Position numbers and translations under genes: made by a program. This document shows, piece by piece, positions 35,956 to 46,466 of a stretch of 64,000 bases of DNA. The notes under the pieces are model-generated. The model was given only the letters and a program-made list of their open reading frames with translations. It was not told the DNA's origin and searched no databases. The DNA is from Psychromicrobium silvestre. GTDB taxonomy: Bacteria; Actinomycetota; Actinomycetes; Actinomycetales; Micrococcaceae. The DNA is taken from the NCBI RefSeq assembly GCF_013408295.1, contig NZ_JACBYQ010000002.1, positions 1,240,001 to 1,304,000 on the forward strand, given 5' to 3'. Numbering within the stretch: position 1 is the first letter of the stretch; every line of letters begins with the position of its first letter.

Positions 35956-37322
35956 GGCCGCCGTCCTGGTTGAGCGTCGGAATAATATCCCGCCAGGTCC
36001 TCCACCGGGCGGGTGTCGAAGGAGCTCCAGGCGCCGGCCAGACTGCTATGTTCATCGACTTGCACCACCCGCCAGCCCGCCTGTCGGAGGATTGCTCCGG
36101 CCTCATCGACGCCTTCCGGATGAGCGGAGACGATGATGGCACAGCCCGCCGTGGCGCCCTCGATGGCTGGAGCTAGGGTTCGTGCCTGATCGGGACTCAG
36201 CTGTCCGAGCAGTGCGATGATCGGCCCACGTTGCCTGTTCAGCGACAGCCGATCCAGTAGCCGATCGTTGAAGGCTTCTTCCGTGCCGGATTCCTGGAGC
36301 TCAAGGGCGGCAAGAGACTCCGCAATGCTGGCTAGCCCTGCCGTGCCAGCGTATTCCTCCACCATCGGCTCCGGCGCGGAACGTGAACTTGCCAAACCCG
36401 GATGCCCCAAGACATCAAGCATTCGCAGGTCGAAATTCCGCTCGATCAAATGCGTGCAGATGGATATCGCGGCCACGACCGTCCACTCAAAACCTGCAGT
36501 GCTTCGAAGCTCCGGATGTTCCTCCTCCCAACCCCGATGCGCTGAGCCTTCGGCCTGGCCAAAGCTGCTGGCCCGTTGGTCCAGCAGAATCGTGGCCTCG
36601 GGCGTGGTGACCGATTCCTCTTGCCGGACCATCAGCTCGCCATGCCGAGCGGTTGCTGGCCAATGCACCCGGCGCATCGGATCGCCGTGCCGATACTCCC
36701 GAGTCATCACATCGTCATCGCTCGGATTGGCTTGCTGCCGGGTGGCCGTCATTCCATCGCTGCCGCGCGCCCCGGAGAGCACGTTGATCGGCAGCTCAAC
36801 GGCCTGCGGGGTGACCGTCAAAACATCGGTGCCGGGCAGTGAACGCAAATGGTGACTCAGGCCGAAGGCATCGCCAAGCTCGGCGCTGACCGGACCAATC
36901 ACGAACTGTCCGCGGTTAGCCGAGCGCAAGTGATACTGATAGCGCGAGCTGCGCTGCCCGACGTCGGCCGTGTTCTGCACCCGACCGGGGTAACTGAATT
37001 CCGGGGAGCGTCCGAATCTGCCCGGCAGGGTCTCCCGCATCCGGACTTTAGCGCCGAGTTTGGCCGGGCTGGCGATTGCCAGGTCAACCGCTGTGGTGGA
37101 ACCGGCTTCGACGACAGCCGGCTCGAACTCCCGATAAACGGTGAATTTGGGGGCGATGAAACGCAGCCCGAGGGCGGCCAGTAGCGGCAGCAGGAACAGG
37201 AAGAGTCCCAGCGTGAGTAAATCCTTGCGACCCATGATTTGAGCCAGCACGATGCAGAACAAGCCCCCGCCAATCAGCCCCCACCCTCGGGTGCTGAGAA
37301 ACTTGGCTCTAGACGCTTCCAC
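35952..37322 (-). CDS. DUF58 domain-containing membrane protein
   Basis: 456 aa: two adjacent membrane helices (~13-55), a beta-type region, then the DUF58 core with the signature REYRHGDPMRRVHWPATARHGELMVRQ and a vWA-like fold in the last 170 residues. Works with MoxR AAA ATPases as a chaperone-like pair, presumably at the membrane. The frame is open 51 codons upstream, but the GTG at 37322 starts 4 nt after the moxR stop and gives the usual N-terminus. Confidence 0.88.
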   Translation of the reverse strand: MEASRAKFLSTRGWGLIGGGLFCIVLAQIMGRKDLLTLGLFLFLLPLLAALGLRFIAPKFTVYREFEPAVVEAGSTTAVDLAIASPAKLGAKVRMRETLPGRFGRSPEFSYPGRVQNTADVGQRSSRYQYHLRSANRGQFVIGPVSAELGDAFGLSHHLRSLPGTDVLTVTPQAVELPINVLSGARGSDGMTATRQQANPSDDDVMTREYRHGDPMRRVHWPATARHGELMVRQEESVTTPEATILLDQRASSFGQAEGSAHRGWEEEHPELRSTAGFEWTVVAAISICTHLIERNFDLRMLDVLGHPGLASSRSAPEPMVEEYAGTAGLASIAESLAALELQESGTEEAFNDRLLDRLSLNRQRGPIIALLGQLSPDQARTLAPAIEGATAGCAIIVSAHPEGVDEAGAILRQAGWRVVQVDEHSSLAGAWSSFDTRPVEDLAGYYSDAQPGRRP

Positions 37323-37326
37323 GGTA

Positions 37327-38364
37327 TTAACCCCGTGGGGAGCTCTGCTGCGGTACCGGCAGCTTGGCCAGGATAGCGGTGAGGATGCCGCCCGGCGTCT
37401 CCCCGGCTCCCACCGCCTTGCGGTCCAGAATGATCCGGTGTGAGAGCACAGCGCCAGCAATGGCTGAAACGTCATCGGGAAGCACGAAGTCGCGTTTGGC
37501 TAGGGCAGCTGTGGCCTTGGCGGCCCGCAGCAGTTGTAGAAGTGCGCGGGGGCTAGCGCCGAGCCTGATCTGCGGATGCTCCCGGGTACTTTGCCCCAGC
37601 GCGACAATATATTCTTTGACCGCGGGGGAGACATAGATTGAGTGGACCGTTCTGATCATGGCGGCAATATCGTTTCCGGTGGCCACCGGACGCACTTCGT
37701 TGAGCGGTGAGACCGACTGATGGGTTTCCAACATTTCGAGCTCCGCCGCCGCATCGGGATAGCCCATTGAAATCCTCGCCATAAAGCGGTCACGCTGGGC
37801 TTCCGGTAGCGGGTAGGTGCCTTCCATCTCGATCGGGTTCTGGGTGGCTATCACCATGAACGGTTCACCCAGCGAGTAGGACTGCCCGTCCACCGTGACC
37901 TGGTGTTCCTCCATGCATTCCAGTAGCGCCGACTGGGTTTTCGCGGAGGCTCGGTTGATCTCGTCACCGATCACAATATTGGCGAAAACAGCACCGGGCC
38001 TGAATTCGAACTGTTGAGATGCCTGGTTGAAGATTGAAACTCCGGTGACATCGGAGGGCAGCAGGTCCGGGGTGAACTGGATTCTGCTCACCGAGCAGTC
38101 AATGGTGCGGGCCAGGGTTTTGGCCAACATGGTCTTGCCCACTCCAGGAACGTCCTCCAGCAGTAAATGACCCTCGGCAAGCAAAACGGTCAGCGCCAAT
38201 CGAGCGGCTTCCGCCTTGCCATCCATTACGGTGTTGATCTCGCGAAGAATATTGCTGCTGAGAAGTTGGAATTGCTCCGCTGAAACAGTTGCCGGAACAG
38301 GGTGCTGGTCACGATGATTTTGTTCGGTGTGAAACTGCGGTTGACTCAATCTAATGCTCCCCAC
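37327..38364 (-). CDS. MoxR-family AAA ATPase
   Basis: 345 aa AAA+ ATPase of the MRP subgroup: Walker A VPGVGKTMLAKTLAR, QFTPDLLPSDVTG, Walker B VIGDEINRASAKTQSALLECMEEHQVT, sensor 1 VIATQNPIEMEGTYPLPEAQRDRF, and C-terminal lid GASPRALLQLLRAAKA. First gene of a three-gene operon with DUF58 and the transglutaminase. GTG start at 38364; a TTG five codons later is an alternative. Confidence 0.92.
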   Translation of the reverse strand: MGSIRLSQPQFHTEQNHRDQHPVPATVSAEQFQLLSSNILREINTVMDGKAEAARLALTVLLAEGHLLLEDVPGVGKTMLAKTLARTIDCSVSRIQFTPDLLPSDVTGVSIFNQASQQFEFRPGAVFANIVIGDEINRASAKTQSALLECMEEHQVTVDGQSYSLGEPFMVIATQNPIEMEGTYPLPEAQRDRFMARISMGYPDAAAELEMLETHQSVSPLNEVRPVATGNDIAAMIRTVHSIYVSPAVKEYIVALGQSTREHPQIRLGASPRALLQLLRAAKATAALAKRDFVLPDDVSAIAGAVLSHRIILDRKAVGAGETPGGILTAILAKLPVPQQSSPRG

Positions 38365-38491
38365 ATCTACCTGCTCGCTTGGCTGGTGTGATCAAGGTTA
38401 CTATCTTGGCCCGGTGCTTGGCAGGGTGCGCCGGGTTCCGCCGCCAATCCGGGAGCTTGTTGGGCGTCCTTAGCTGGTTAGAGTGGTGTCC

Positions 38492-39427
38492 ATGAGTTCT
38501 GAGATCCCGCTGGCCTACCGTGCCCCGGACGACGTCGAAGCATCCTTAGACTCCAGCCAGGCTCGCGCTTCGGTGGACGAGGGCGGCCGCCGTCGCAAGC
38601 TCGATTACCCACCCGCGCCGGAGCCGCTTCCCGAGCCGGTGATCGATAACCACACCCATTTGGACTTCCGCGACGGGCTACTGGAAGTCTCCGTTCGCCA
38701 GGCCTTGGATGCTGCACAGGCGGTCGGAGTGCAAGGGGCGGTCCAAGTGGGCTGTGATCTGGAATCGTCCCGATTTACGGTGGCAGCGGTGCAAGCGGAC
38801 CGACGGCTGCTTGGAGCGGTGGCGATCCATCCCAATGATGCCCCGTTGCTGGCTGAAAGCGGGTCGCTAGAGGCCGCCCTGCAGGAAATCGAAGAACTCG
38901 CCGCGCATCCCAGGATCCGAGCCATTGGCGAGACCGGCCTGGACTATTTCCGCACCGGCGTGGACGGTCGGGAGCAGCAGCACCACTCCTTTCGTCGGCA
39001 TATCGATGTGGCTAAGCGGCTCGGGCTGGCCCTGCAGATCCATGACCGGGACGCGCATCAGGATGTTATCCGGCTGCTTCGTGAGGAGGGGGCGCCGGAC
39101 ACGGTGGTTTTCCACTGCTTTTCGGGCGATGCCGAGCTGGCCAAGATCTGCAATGAGCAGGGCTGGTACATGTCCTTTGCTGGAACCGTGACCTTCAAGA
39201 ATGCTGCCCCCTTGCGGGAAGCGTTATTGCTGGCGGAAGAGGAGCTGCTAATGGTGGAAACCGATGCACCTTTCCTCACCCCGCACCCCTTCCGCGGGCA
39301 GCCGAATGCGAGCTATTTGGTGCCCTATACGGTGCGATCGATGGCTCAGCTGAGGGCAGCGGATCTGGCCAAATTCGGGGCTCAGTTGAGAGCTAATACC
39401 GAGGCTGTTTATGGCTCCTGGGACTAA
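38492..39427 (+). CDS. tatD: TatD-family DNase
   Basis: Metal-dependent hydrolase with 3'-5' exonuclease activity. 311 aa: metal ligands in DNHTHLDF (HxH), GETGLDYFR, LQIHDRDAH, VVFHCFSGD and VETDAPFLTPHPFRG. The first ~45 residues are an extra Arg/Glu-rich stretch. Start ATG 38492, 7 nt after TAGAGT (38479-38484), no Shine-Dalgarno. Followed by rpfB-ksgA-ispE exactly as in mycobacteria. Confidence 0.94.
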   Translation: MSSEIPLAYRAPDDVEASLDSSQARASVDEGGRRRKLDYPPAPEPLPEPVIDNHTHLDFRDGLLEVSVRQALDAAQAVGVQGAVQVGCDLESSRFTVAAVQADRRLLGAVAIHPNDAPLLAESGSLEAALQEIEELAAHPRIRAIGETGLDYFRTGVDGREQQHHSFRRHIDVAKRLGLALQIHDRDAHQDVIRLLREEGAPDTVVFHCFSGDAELAKICNEQGWYMSFAGTVTFKNAAPLREALLLAEEELLMVETDAPFLTPHPFRGQPNASYLVPYTVRSMAQLRAADLAKFGAQLRANTEAVYGSWD

Positions 39428-39499
39428 TGCTGCCTAAGGCTGAAACGGTGCCCGAGGTGACAGTAATGTGTCCTGGCTCACATCATTTTGTTACTTTTC

Positions 39500-39529
39500 T
39501 TGGTGAATTGGTAACGGTTCGGTTACAGT
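39500..39529 (+). promoter_or_regulatory. Promoter of the rpfB leader
   Basis: TTGGTG (39500-39505), 18-bp spacer, TACAGT (39524-39529). It would start the leader RNA at about 39536, just before the structured region. The surrounding AT-rich run (39481-39512) supports it. Confidence 0.5.
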
Positions 39530-39539
39530 GGAGGGGAAT

Positions 39540-39664
39540 AGCCGGGGTCGGGGAAGACCTGCGGACATCGTCGCACTTGAAGGTTCTAGAAACGTGAACC
39601 CTCGTCGAGGCAACTCGGAGGGCTCACGTCAGCCGTGAAAACATAGCTTTTCGCGGCTATTTTC
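39540..39664 (+). ncRNA. Probable c-di-AMP (ydaO-type) riboswitch before rpfB
   Basis: The 343-bp gap between tatD and rpfB contains a structured leader: a near-perfect 11-bp stem (39593-39603 with 39618-39628) capped by a CGAG-GCAA-CTCG GNRA hairpin (39606-39617), preceded by a GGGGAA-rich segment with a small GCG/CGC hairpin, and followed at once by an intrinsic terminator. ydaO-type c-di-AMP riboswitches are known before rpf genes in actinobacteria (established for Streptomyces). The class assignment rests on context and general shape, not on a covariance model. Confidence 0.55.
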
Positions 39665-39665
39665 A
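39631..39665 (+). terminator. Terminator in the rpfB leader
   Basis: AGCCGTGAAAA (39631-39641) pairs with TTTTCGCGGCT (39648-39658) over 11 bp with one G-T pair and a 6-nt loop; ATTTTC follows. It lies in the leader over 100 nt before the rpfB start, as expected for a transcription-attenuating riboswitch. The remaining ~105 nt to rpfB show no gene. Confidence 0.75.
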
Positions 39666-39761
39666 GGTGCAGGCGGTGCGTTATGCCCATCGGGCTCGGT
39701 CTGTACCGGGTCAGTTGATCGCTATGCGCTTGTCTCCGTGCCCGGACCCTTGAGTAGTTAA

Positions 39762-40976
<1,215 letters not shown>

Positions 40977-40988
40977 TAGACTTCCCTG

Positions 40989-41864
40989 GTGAGCTTGCCG
41001 CCGTCCAATACTGAATCCCCTTTGCCATTATTGGGGGCTGCCGACATCCGCCGATTGGCGGCCGAACTTGATCTTCGGCCCACCAAGACGCTGGGGCAGA
41101 ACTTCGTCATTGACGGCAACACCATTCGGCGGATCGTGCTGGCTGCCCAGTTGCAGCCCGGGGAAACCGTGCTAGAGGTTGGGCCGGGTCTGGGTTCGCT
41201 GACGCTAGGCTTGCTGGATGCCGCTGAGCGGGTGATCGCCGTCGAAATAGATTCGAGGCTGGCCGCTCGGCTACCGAAAACCATTGCCGAATTTCGGCCG
41301 GAAAAGGTGGCCGCGCTCGACGTCGTTGCCGCCGACGCGCTCAAGGTCACCGAACTACCGGGGCAGCCGACCGCGCTGGTGGCCAATCTGCCCTATAACG
41401 TTGCCGTTCCCGTGGTACTGCACCTACTGGAGCACTTCCCGTCCTTGCAGCATGGGCTGGTGATGGTTCAGGACGAGGTGGCGGACCGCTTAGCCGCGAC
41501 CCCCGGAAATAAAACCTATGGGGTTCCCTCGGTCAAGGCGGCCTGGTACGCCGGGGTCCGCAAAGCTGGCGTGATTGGAATGAACGTTTTCTGGCCAGCC
41601 CCCAAGATCTCTTCCGGGCTGGTTGAGTTCATCCGCCGCGAACCTCCGCAGTGCCGCGCCGAGCGGGCTCAGGTCTTTGAGGTTATCGATGCGGCCTTCG
41701 CCCAGCGGCGTAAAACTTTGCGGGCCGCGCTCTCCGGTTGGGCCGGTAGTGGCGCGCGCGCCGAGGAACTCATCCTGGCCGCCGGAGTTGATCCCAGCGC
41801 CCGCGGCGAAGTCTTGGACGTTACCGCCTTTGCCAGGATCGCCGAAGCCAGGCTGGACTCCTGA
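40989..41864 (+). CDS. rsmA: 16S rRNA (adenine(1518)-N6/adenine(1519)-N6)-dimethyltransferase
   Basis: Also called KsgA; dimethylates A1518/A1519 of 16S rRNA late in 30S assembly. 291 aa with [24 protein letters not shown] motif [25 protein letters not shown], and catalytic [14 protein letters not shown] start 6 nt after TAGACT (40977-40982), so it has a leaderless promoter overlapping the rpfB stop. Confidence 0.96.
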   Translation: MSLPPSNTESPLPLLGAADIRRLAAELDLRPTKTLGQNFVIDGNTIRRIVLAAQLQPGETVLEVGPGLGSLTLGLLDAAERVIAVEIDSRLAARLPKTIAEFRPEKVAALDVVAADALKVTELPGQPTALVANLPYNVAVPVVLHLLEHFPSLQHGLVMVQDEVADRLAATPGNKTYGVPSVKAAWYAGVRKAGVIGMNVFWPAPKISSGLVEFIRREPPQCRAERAQVFEVIDAAFAQRRKTLRAALSGWAGSGARAEELILAAGVDPSARGEVLDVTAFARIAEARLDS

Positions 41865-41907
41865 GCTCCCGAGCGTTGAGAGGCCCAAGCATTGATAGGT
41901 TAGGGCT

Positions 41908-42873
41908 ATGACGCCATCACGCGCCACCCCAGCACCGGCTCCTACGCAGCGCCGCACCGTCCGGGTGAAGGCCCCAGGGAAGATCAATGTCTCCTTTTCG
42001 GTAGGACCGCTCCGGGACGATGGTTACCACTCGGTGGCCAGTGTCTACTTGGCAGTGTCCCTTTACGAGGAAATCGCGGCAACCACCGCGCCCGCGGGAG
42101 AAATCACGGTAAGCCTGAGAGCAGGATCCCTGGGACAGAATCTTCCCTTGGACGAAAGTAACCTGGCAGTCCGGGCCGCCCGGCTAATGGCCGATGTGAG
42201 TGAGCAGGCCACCGGCGTGCACCTGGAGATCACCAAGCGGGTACCGATCTCGGGCGGGATGGGCGGCGGTTCGGCCGATGCAGCAGCGACCCTGCTCGCC
42301 TGCGATGCGCTCTGGAACTCGGGGCTATCCCGTGAGGAGCTGACCCATCTGGCCGCTGAGCTGGGCGCGGACGTGCCCTTCGCGCTGTTAGGAGGGGCCG
42401 CTGTCGGGCTTGGGGTTGGTGACGAGCTCACGCCCGCTTTGGCTCCGAATCCGCTGCACTGGGCCCTGGTGTTTGCAGACTTCGGCCTTTCCACCCCCAC
42501 CGTTTTCACCGCCCTGGACCGGCTTCGGGTGGCTCGCGGCAAGGAGCCAAAGGAGCCCGAACAGATCGATCCGGCTATTCTGCGTGCGCTGCGCGCAGGG
42601 GATGCCCAGAGCCTGGCCGGGGTGCTGCACAATGATCTACAGCCGGCCGCCACCAAGCTCGCCCCACAACTTGCCGAAATGCTGGAACAGGGTACTGAAT
42701 TCGGTGCACTGGCGAGTATCGTCTCCGGTTCCGGGCCAACCGTGGCCTTGCTTGCGAGTTCCGAGGAACATGCCGCGGAGCTCGCCGAGCGACTAAGCCT
42801 CTCGGGACGAAGCGCGCTCGCTGTGCATTCGCCCGTGCATGGTGCAAAAATCGTCTCCGATTTGATTCACTAG
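41908..42873 (+). CDS. ispE: 4-(cytidine 5'-diphospho)-2-C-methyl-D-erythritol kinase
   Basis: GHMP kinase of the MEP pathway for isoprenoid (and thus polyprenyl carrier) synthesis. 321 aa: VKAPGKINVSFSVGPLRDDGYH at the N-terminus, ATP-binding PISGGMGGGSADAAATLLA, GADVPFALLGGAAVGLG, and C-terminal SIVSGSGPTVALLA. ATG start 6 nt after TAGGTT (41896-41901), leaderless. Conserved rpfB-ksgA-ispE order. Confidence 0.96.
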   Translation: MTPSRATPAPAPTQRRTVRVKAPGKINVSFSVGPLRDDGYHSVASVYLAVSLYEEIAATTAPAGEITVSLRAGSLGQNLPLDESNLAVRAARLMADVSEQATGVHLEITKRVPISGGMGGGSADAAATLLACDALWNSGLSREELTHLAAELGADVPFALLGGAAVGLGVGDELTPALAPNPLHWALVFADFGLSTPTVFTALDRLRVARGKEPKEPEQIDPAILRALRAGDAQSLAGVLHNDLQPAATKLAPQLAEMLEQGTEFGALASIVSGSGPTVALLASSEEHAAELAERLSLSGRSALAVHSPVHGAKIVSDLIH

Positions 42874-42886
42874 TTCGAAGGACACC

Positions 42887-44680
42887 TTGGCACATTTACT
42901 AGGCGGCGAAAGCCTCACCGTCCACTTCGCGAGCCGTACGGTGCTCGATTCGCTCACCCTTGGGCTGGAGGACGGCGACCGGATCGGCATGGTGGGGCGC
43001 AATGGCGACGGAAAGTCCACCCTGATGCGGTTACTGGCCGGACGGCAGAGCCCTGATTCCGGCCGGGTGGCTGCCCGTCGCGGACTGAATGTGGGTTACC
43101 TGGATCAATCCGATGTGCTCGACGGCGATTCCACTGTGGGTGCCGCGATTGTCGGTGAACGCGCCCACGACCAAAGCGCACAGCACCAGTGGGCGGCAAA
43201 TCCCAAGGTCCGAGAAGTGATGGGTGGCTTGGTCAGTGAAGTCGATTGGGAAGCCAAGGTGTCATCGCTTTCCGGCGGTCAGAAGCGCCGAGTGGCCTTG
43301 GCTAAACTGCTGATCGGTGAGCATGAGGTGATCATGCTGGACGAGCCCACTAACCATCTCGATGTGGAAGGCGTGGCCTGGCTTGCCGAACACTTAAAAA
43401 CCCGTTGGCGAGCCAACGAGGGCGCCTTCCTGGTGGTTACCCACGATCGCTGGTTCCTGGACGAGGTGTGTAATCGGACCTGGGAGGTCCATGACGCCAC
43501 CGTTGACGCCTTCGACGGCGGATATGCCGCCTATGTGCTGGCCCGGGCAGAGCGGGATCGAATGGCTTCGGTGGTGGAGAACAAGCGGGTTCAACTGGTC
43601 AAAAAGGAACTGGCCTGGCTGCGCCGCGGTGCCCCGGCCCGTACCGCAAAGCCTAAGTTCCGGATCGAAGCGGCGAACCAATTAATCGCCGATGTGCCGC
43701 TGGCGCGAGACACCGTGGCCTTGAATAAGCTCGCCACCGCACGGCTGGGCAAGGACGTGCTGGATCTTGAGAACGTCAGCCTGAGGCTGGGGGAGAGCAC
43801 CCTCTTCGATAAGCTCACGCTGCGGCTTGCTCCCGGCGAACGGCTCGGCATTGTCGGGGTCAACGGGGCGGGGAAGACCAGCCTGCTGCGACTGCTCAAC
43901 GGCCAGTTGGCACCGGACTCGGGCCGGTTAAAACGCGGTAAGACCGTGCAGACCGCCCTGCTCAGCCAGGAGGTCACCGAACTCGATGAGGTTTCCGAGC
44001 TGCGGGTTCTTGAGGTGATCGAAGCCGAGAAGCGAGTGGTCAGCATCGGTGGCCGAGAGGTTACGGCCGGGCAGTTGGTCGAGCAGCTCGGGTTCAGCAA
44101 GGACAAACAGTGGACGCCGGTCCGCGAGCTTTCCGGTGGTGAGCGCCGTCGTTTGCAACTACTGCGGTTGCTGGTGGGGGAGCCGAATGTGCTGATGCTC
44201 GATGAGCCCACCAATGACCTGGACACCGACACCTTGGCTGCCGTGGAGGACTTGCTTGACGGCTGGCCCGGAACCCTGGTGGTGGTTTCTCACGACCGTT
44301 ACCTGCTGGAACGGGTGACCGATCGTCAGATGGCGCTGCTGGGCGATGCAAAATTGCGGGATTTGCCGGGCGGCGTGGATCAGTATTTGGAGCTGCGGCA
44401 CGGCATGGAGGCGGCAGTCGCCTCAGCGCCGCAGGCGGTTTCAAGCCAGGGTGCTTCGGAGGCCGATTTGCGGCAAGCTCGCAAGGATGTGAACCGGATC
44501 GAGCGCCAACTGGCGAAGCTCACTCAGCAGGAAGAACGGGTCCACCAGCAAATGGAGGAGGCCTCCATGTCCGGAGACTTTGATCAACTGGGACAGCTGA
44601 ACGCCTCGCTCCGCGAGCTGCAGCAAGAAAAGGAGAACTTGGAGCTGGAGTGGCTTGAGGCGGCTGAAGTGCTGGGCTAA
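42887..44680 (+). CDS. ABC-F family ATPase
   Basis: Two ABC domains on one chain without membrane segments, typical of ribosome-associated ABC-F translation factors. 597 aa: domain 1 with GRNGDGKSTLMRLL, LSGGQKRRVALA, IMLDEPTNHLD; a linker (~220-270); domain 2 with GVNGAGKTSLLRLL, LSGGERRRLQLL, LMLDEPTNDLD; and a C-terminal coiled coil (~525-597, RKDVNRIERQLAKLTQQEERVHQ). TTG start with GAAGGA 5 nt upstream, 13 bp after ispE, so co-transcribed. This ispE-linked ABC-F is common in actinobacteria; a resistance role is not indicated. Confidence 0.93.
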   Translation: MAHLLGGESLTVHFASRTVLDSLTLGLEDGDRIGMVGRNGDGKSTLMRLLAGRQSPDSGRVAARRGLNVGYLDQSDVLDGDSTVGAAIVGERAHDQSAQHQWAANPKVREVMGGLVSEVDWEAKVSSLSGGQKRRVALAKLLIGEHEVIMLDEPTNHLDVEGVAWLAEHLKTRWRANEGAFLVVTHDRWFLDEVCNRTWEVHDATVDAFDGGYAAYVLARAERDRMASVVENKRVQLVKKELAWLRRGAPARTAKPKFRIEAANQLIADVPLARDTVALNKLATARLGKDVLDLENVSLRLGESTLFDKLTLRLAPGERLGIVGVNGAGKTSLLRLLNGQLAPDSGRLKRGKTVQTALLSQEVTELDEVSELRVLEVIEAEKRVVSIGGREVTAGQLVEQLGFSKDKQWTPVRELSGGERRRLQLLRLLVGEPNVLMLDEPTNDLDTDTLAAVEDLLDGWPGTLVVVSHDRYLLERVTDRQMALLGDAKLRDLPGGVDQYLELRHGMEAAVASAPQAVSSQGASEADLRQARKDVNRIERQLAKLTQQEERVHQQMEEASMSGDFDQLGQLNASLRELQQEKENLELEWLEAAEVLG

Positions 44681-44768
44681 GGGCGGCTTGGGGCCATCCT
44701 TTCCGCGCTCGACTCGCGCAGTGGGCCGCAGTCATGGCAGACTAGATGTCCGTGCCAACAGTGCACGA

Positions 44769-44840
44769 TCCGCTCTGGTGTAATGGCAGCACCCCAGCCT
44801 TTGGAGCTGTGGAGTATAGGTTCGAATCCTATGGGCGGAA
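44769..44840 (+). tRNA. tRNA-Gln (anticodon TTG)
   Basis: 72 nt. Acceptor stem TCCGCTC (44769-44775) pairs with GGGCGGA (44833-44839); D-arm TGGTGTAATGGCAGCA, anticodon loop CTTTGGA (anticodon TTG), T-arm TATAGGTTCGAATCCTATG, discriminator A. CCA is not encoded. TTG reads CAA and, with wobble, CAG. Confidence 0.95.
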
Positions 44841-44964
44841 CCCCGGCGGTTTGCGTCGGGAAGGGTGTGGGGGCATCGACTAGGTAGAATGGTCCTCATC
44901 ACCCAGTACCGGTCGTTCGCCGAGCGGCTGGGGCAAGCGCAAGCGAACAACAGGAGTGCTCAGG

Positions 44965-46464
44965 TTGAATTCCGTGCCGTCCGAGGCCCCTGAGGCCACC
45001 GAACTCTCGGTCATAGTCCTAGCTGCCGGAGCCGGCACCAGAATGAAATCCCGAACGCCGAAGATTCTGCATGAAATTGGCGGCCTGCCGATGATCGGTC
45101 ACGCGCTTGCCGCGGCACGTGGCTTGAAGCCACAGCGCTTGGCTGCAGTGGTCCGGCATGAACGCGATCTGGTCGCCGCGAAGATTTCCCAGCTCGATCC
45201 GGCCGCACTGATCGTGGACCAGGACGAGATCCCTGGCACCGGACGTGCGGTGCAGGTAGCCCTGGAAGCCATGCCCGACGCCGTCGGCACCGTGGTGGTG
45301 AGCTATGGCGATGTACCGCTGCTGACCACCGAACTCCTGCGGGAACTGGTTGAGCATCACCGCAGCGAGGCCAATGCCGTCACCGTGCTGAGCGCGGTAC
45401 TCGACGACGCGAGCGGTTACGGCCGTATTCTGCGCTCCGCCGATGGCACGGTCTCCGGCATCCGCGAGCATAAGGACGCCTCGGAAGCCGAACGGGAAAT
45501 CCGGGAGATCAACTCCGGTATCTATGCCTTCGACGCTGCGGTGCTGCGCAAGGCACTGGACCAGGTCACCACGGATAACGCGCAGGGCGAGATGTACCTG
45601 ACCGATGTGTTGAGCTTGGCAGCGCAGGACGGCGGCCGGGTCGCCGCCGTCGCGACCGATGACCGCTGGCAGGTTGAGGGCGCCAACGACAGGGTGCAGC
45701 TCGCCGCGCTAGGCGCTGAATTGAACCGAAGGCTGCTGGAGACGTGGATGCGTGCCGGGGTGAGCGTGGTGGATCCCGCCAGCACCTGGATTGATGTTCA
45801 GGTGGTGCTGGCCGAGGACGTCACCCTGCTCCCCGGAATCCAGTTGCACGGCAACACCACTGTCGAGCGCGACGCAGTGGTGGGGCCGGATTGCACCCTC
45901 ACCGATGTGCAGATCGGCGAAGCCGCCACGGTTACCCGCAGCCATGGTTCGGGAGCCATCATCTCGGCCGGTGCCAGCGTGGGACCCTTTAGCTACCTGC
46001 GTCCCGGCACTGTGCTGGGGGAGCAAGGCAAAATCGGAGCCTTCTACGAGACGAAGAACGTCCGGATCGGCGCACGCTCCAAGCTTTCCCACCTCGGTTA
46101 TGCCGGCGATGCGGAGATCGGTGAAGACACCAATATTGGCTGCGGCAATATCACTGCTAATTACGACGGCGAGAAGAAGCACCGCACCGTGATCGGCTCC
46201 GGGGTGCGCACCGGTTCCAACACTGTTTTCGTGGCCCCCGTGGAGGTCGGCGACGGCGCCTACAGCGGCGCCGGAGCTGTGCTGCGCAATTCGGTGCCAC
46301 CGGGTGCCCTGGCCCTCAGCATCGCCGCTCAGCGCAATGCCGAGGAATGGGTTATTAATCACCGGCCTGGATCGCGCTCGGCCGAGCTGGCGCAAGCCGC
46401 CCTGACTGCTCTCGAAGCTTCATCCAACCAGTCGATCGATGCTCCATCAGGGGAAGGCAAGTAG
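44965..46464 (+). CDS. glmU: Bifunctional N-acetylglucosamine-1-phosphate uridyltransferase / glucosamine-1-phosphate acetyltransferase
   Basis: Makes UDP-GlcNAc for peptidoglycan and wall polymers. 499 aa: N-terminal pyrophosphorylase (VIVLAAGAGTRMKSRTPKILHEIGG, QDEIPGTGRAVQ, SYGDVPLL) and C-terminal left-handed beta-helix acetyltransferase (PFSYLRPGT, KNVRIGARSKLSHLGYAGDAEIG, NIGCGNITANYDG). I take the TTG at 44965 because AGGAG at 44952-44956 is 8 nt before it; the GTG at 44956 overlaps that site and a GTG at 44974 is a further option. Confidence 0.95.
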   Translation: MNSVPSEAPEATELSVIVLAAGAGTRMKSRTPKILHEIGGLPMIGHALAAARGLKPQRLAAVVRHERDLVAAKISQLDPAALIVDQDEIPGTGRAVQVALEAMPDAVGTVVVSYGDVPLLTTELLRELVEHHRSEANAVTVLSAVLDDASGYGRILRSADGTVSGIREHKDASEAEREIREINSGIYAFDAAVLRKALDQVTTDNAQGEMYLTDVLSLAAQDGGRVAAVATDDRWQVEGANDRVQLAALGAELNRRLLETWMRAGVSVVDPASTWIDVQVVLAEDVTLLPGIQLHGNTTVERDAVVGPDCTLTDVQIGEAATVTRSHGSGAIISAGASVGPFSYLRPGTVLGEQGKIGAFYETKNVRIGARSKLSHLGYAGDAEIGEDTNIGCGNITANYDGEKKHRTVIGSGVRTGSNTVFVAPVEVGDGAYSGAGAVLRNSVPPGALALSIAAQRNAEEWVINHRPGSRSAELAQAALTALEASSNQSIDAPSGEGK

Positions 46465-46466
46465 TT

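Noticed and set aside
43591-44232. Open frame antisense to the ABC-F gene.
   Set aside because: Ser/Arg-rich shadow without recognisable domain or start signal.
42887-44680. ABC-F protein as an antibiotic-resistance factor.
   Set aside because: It sits in the housekeeping ispE context and no resistance-type linker or leader is recognisable.
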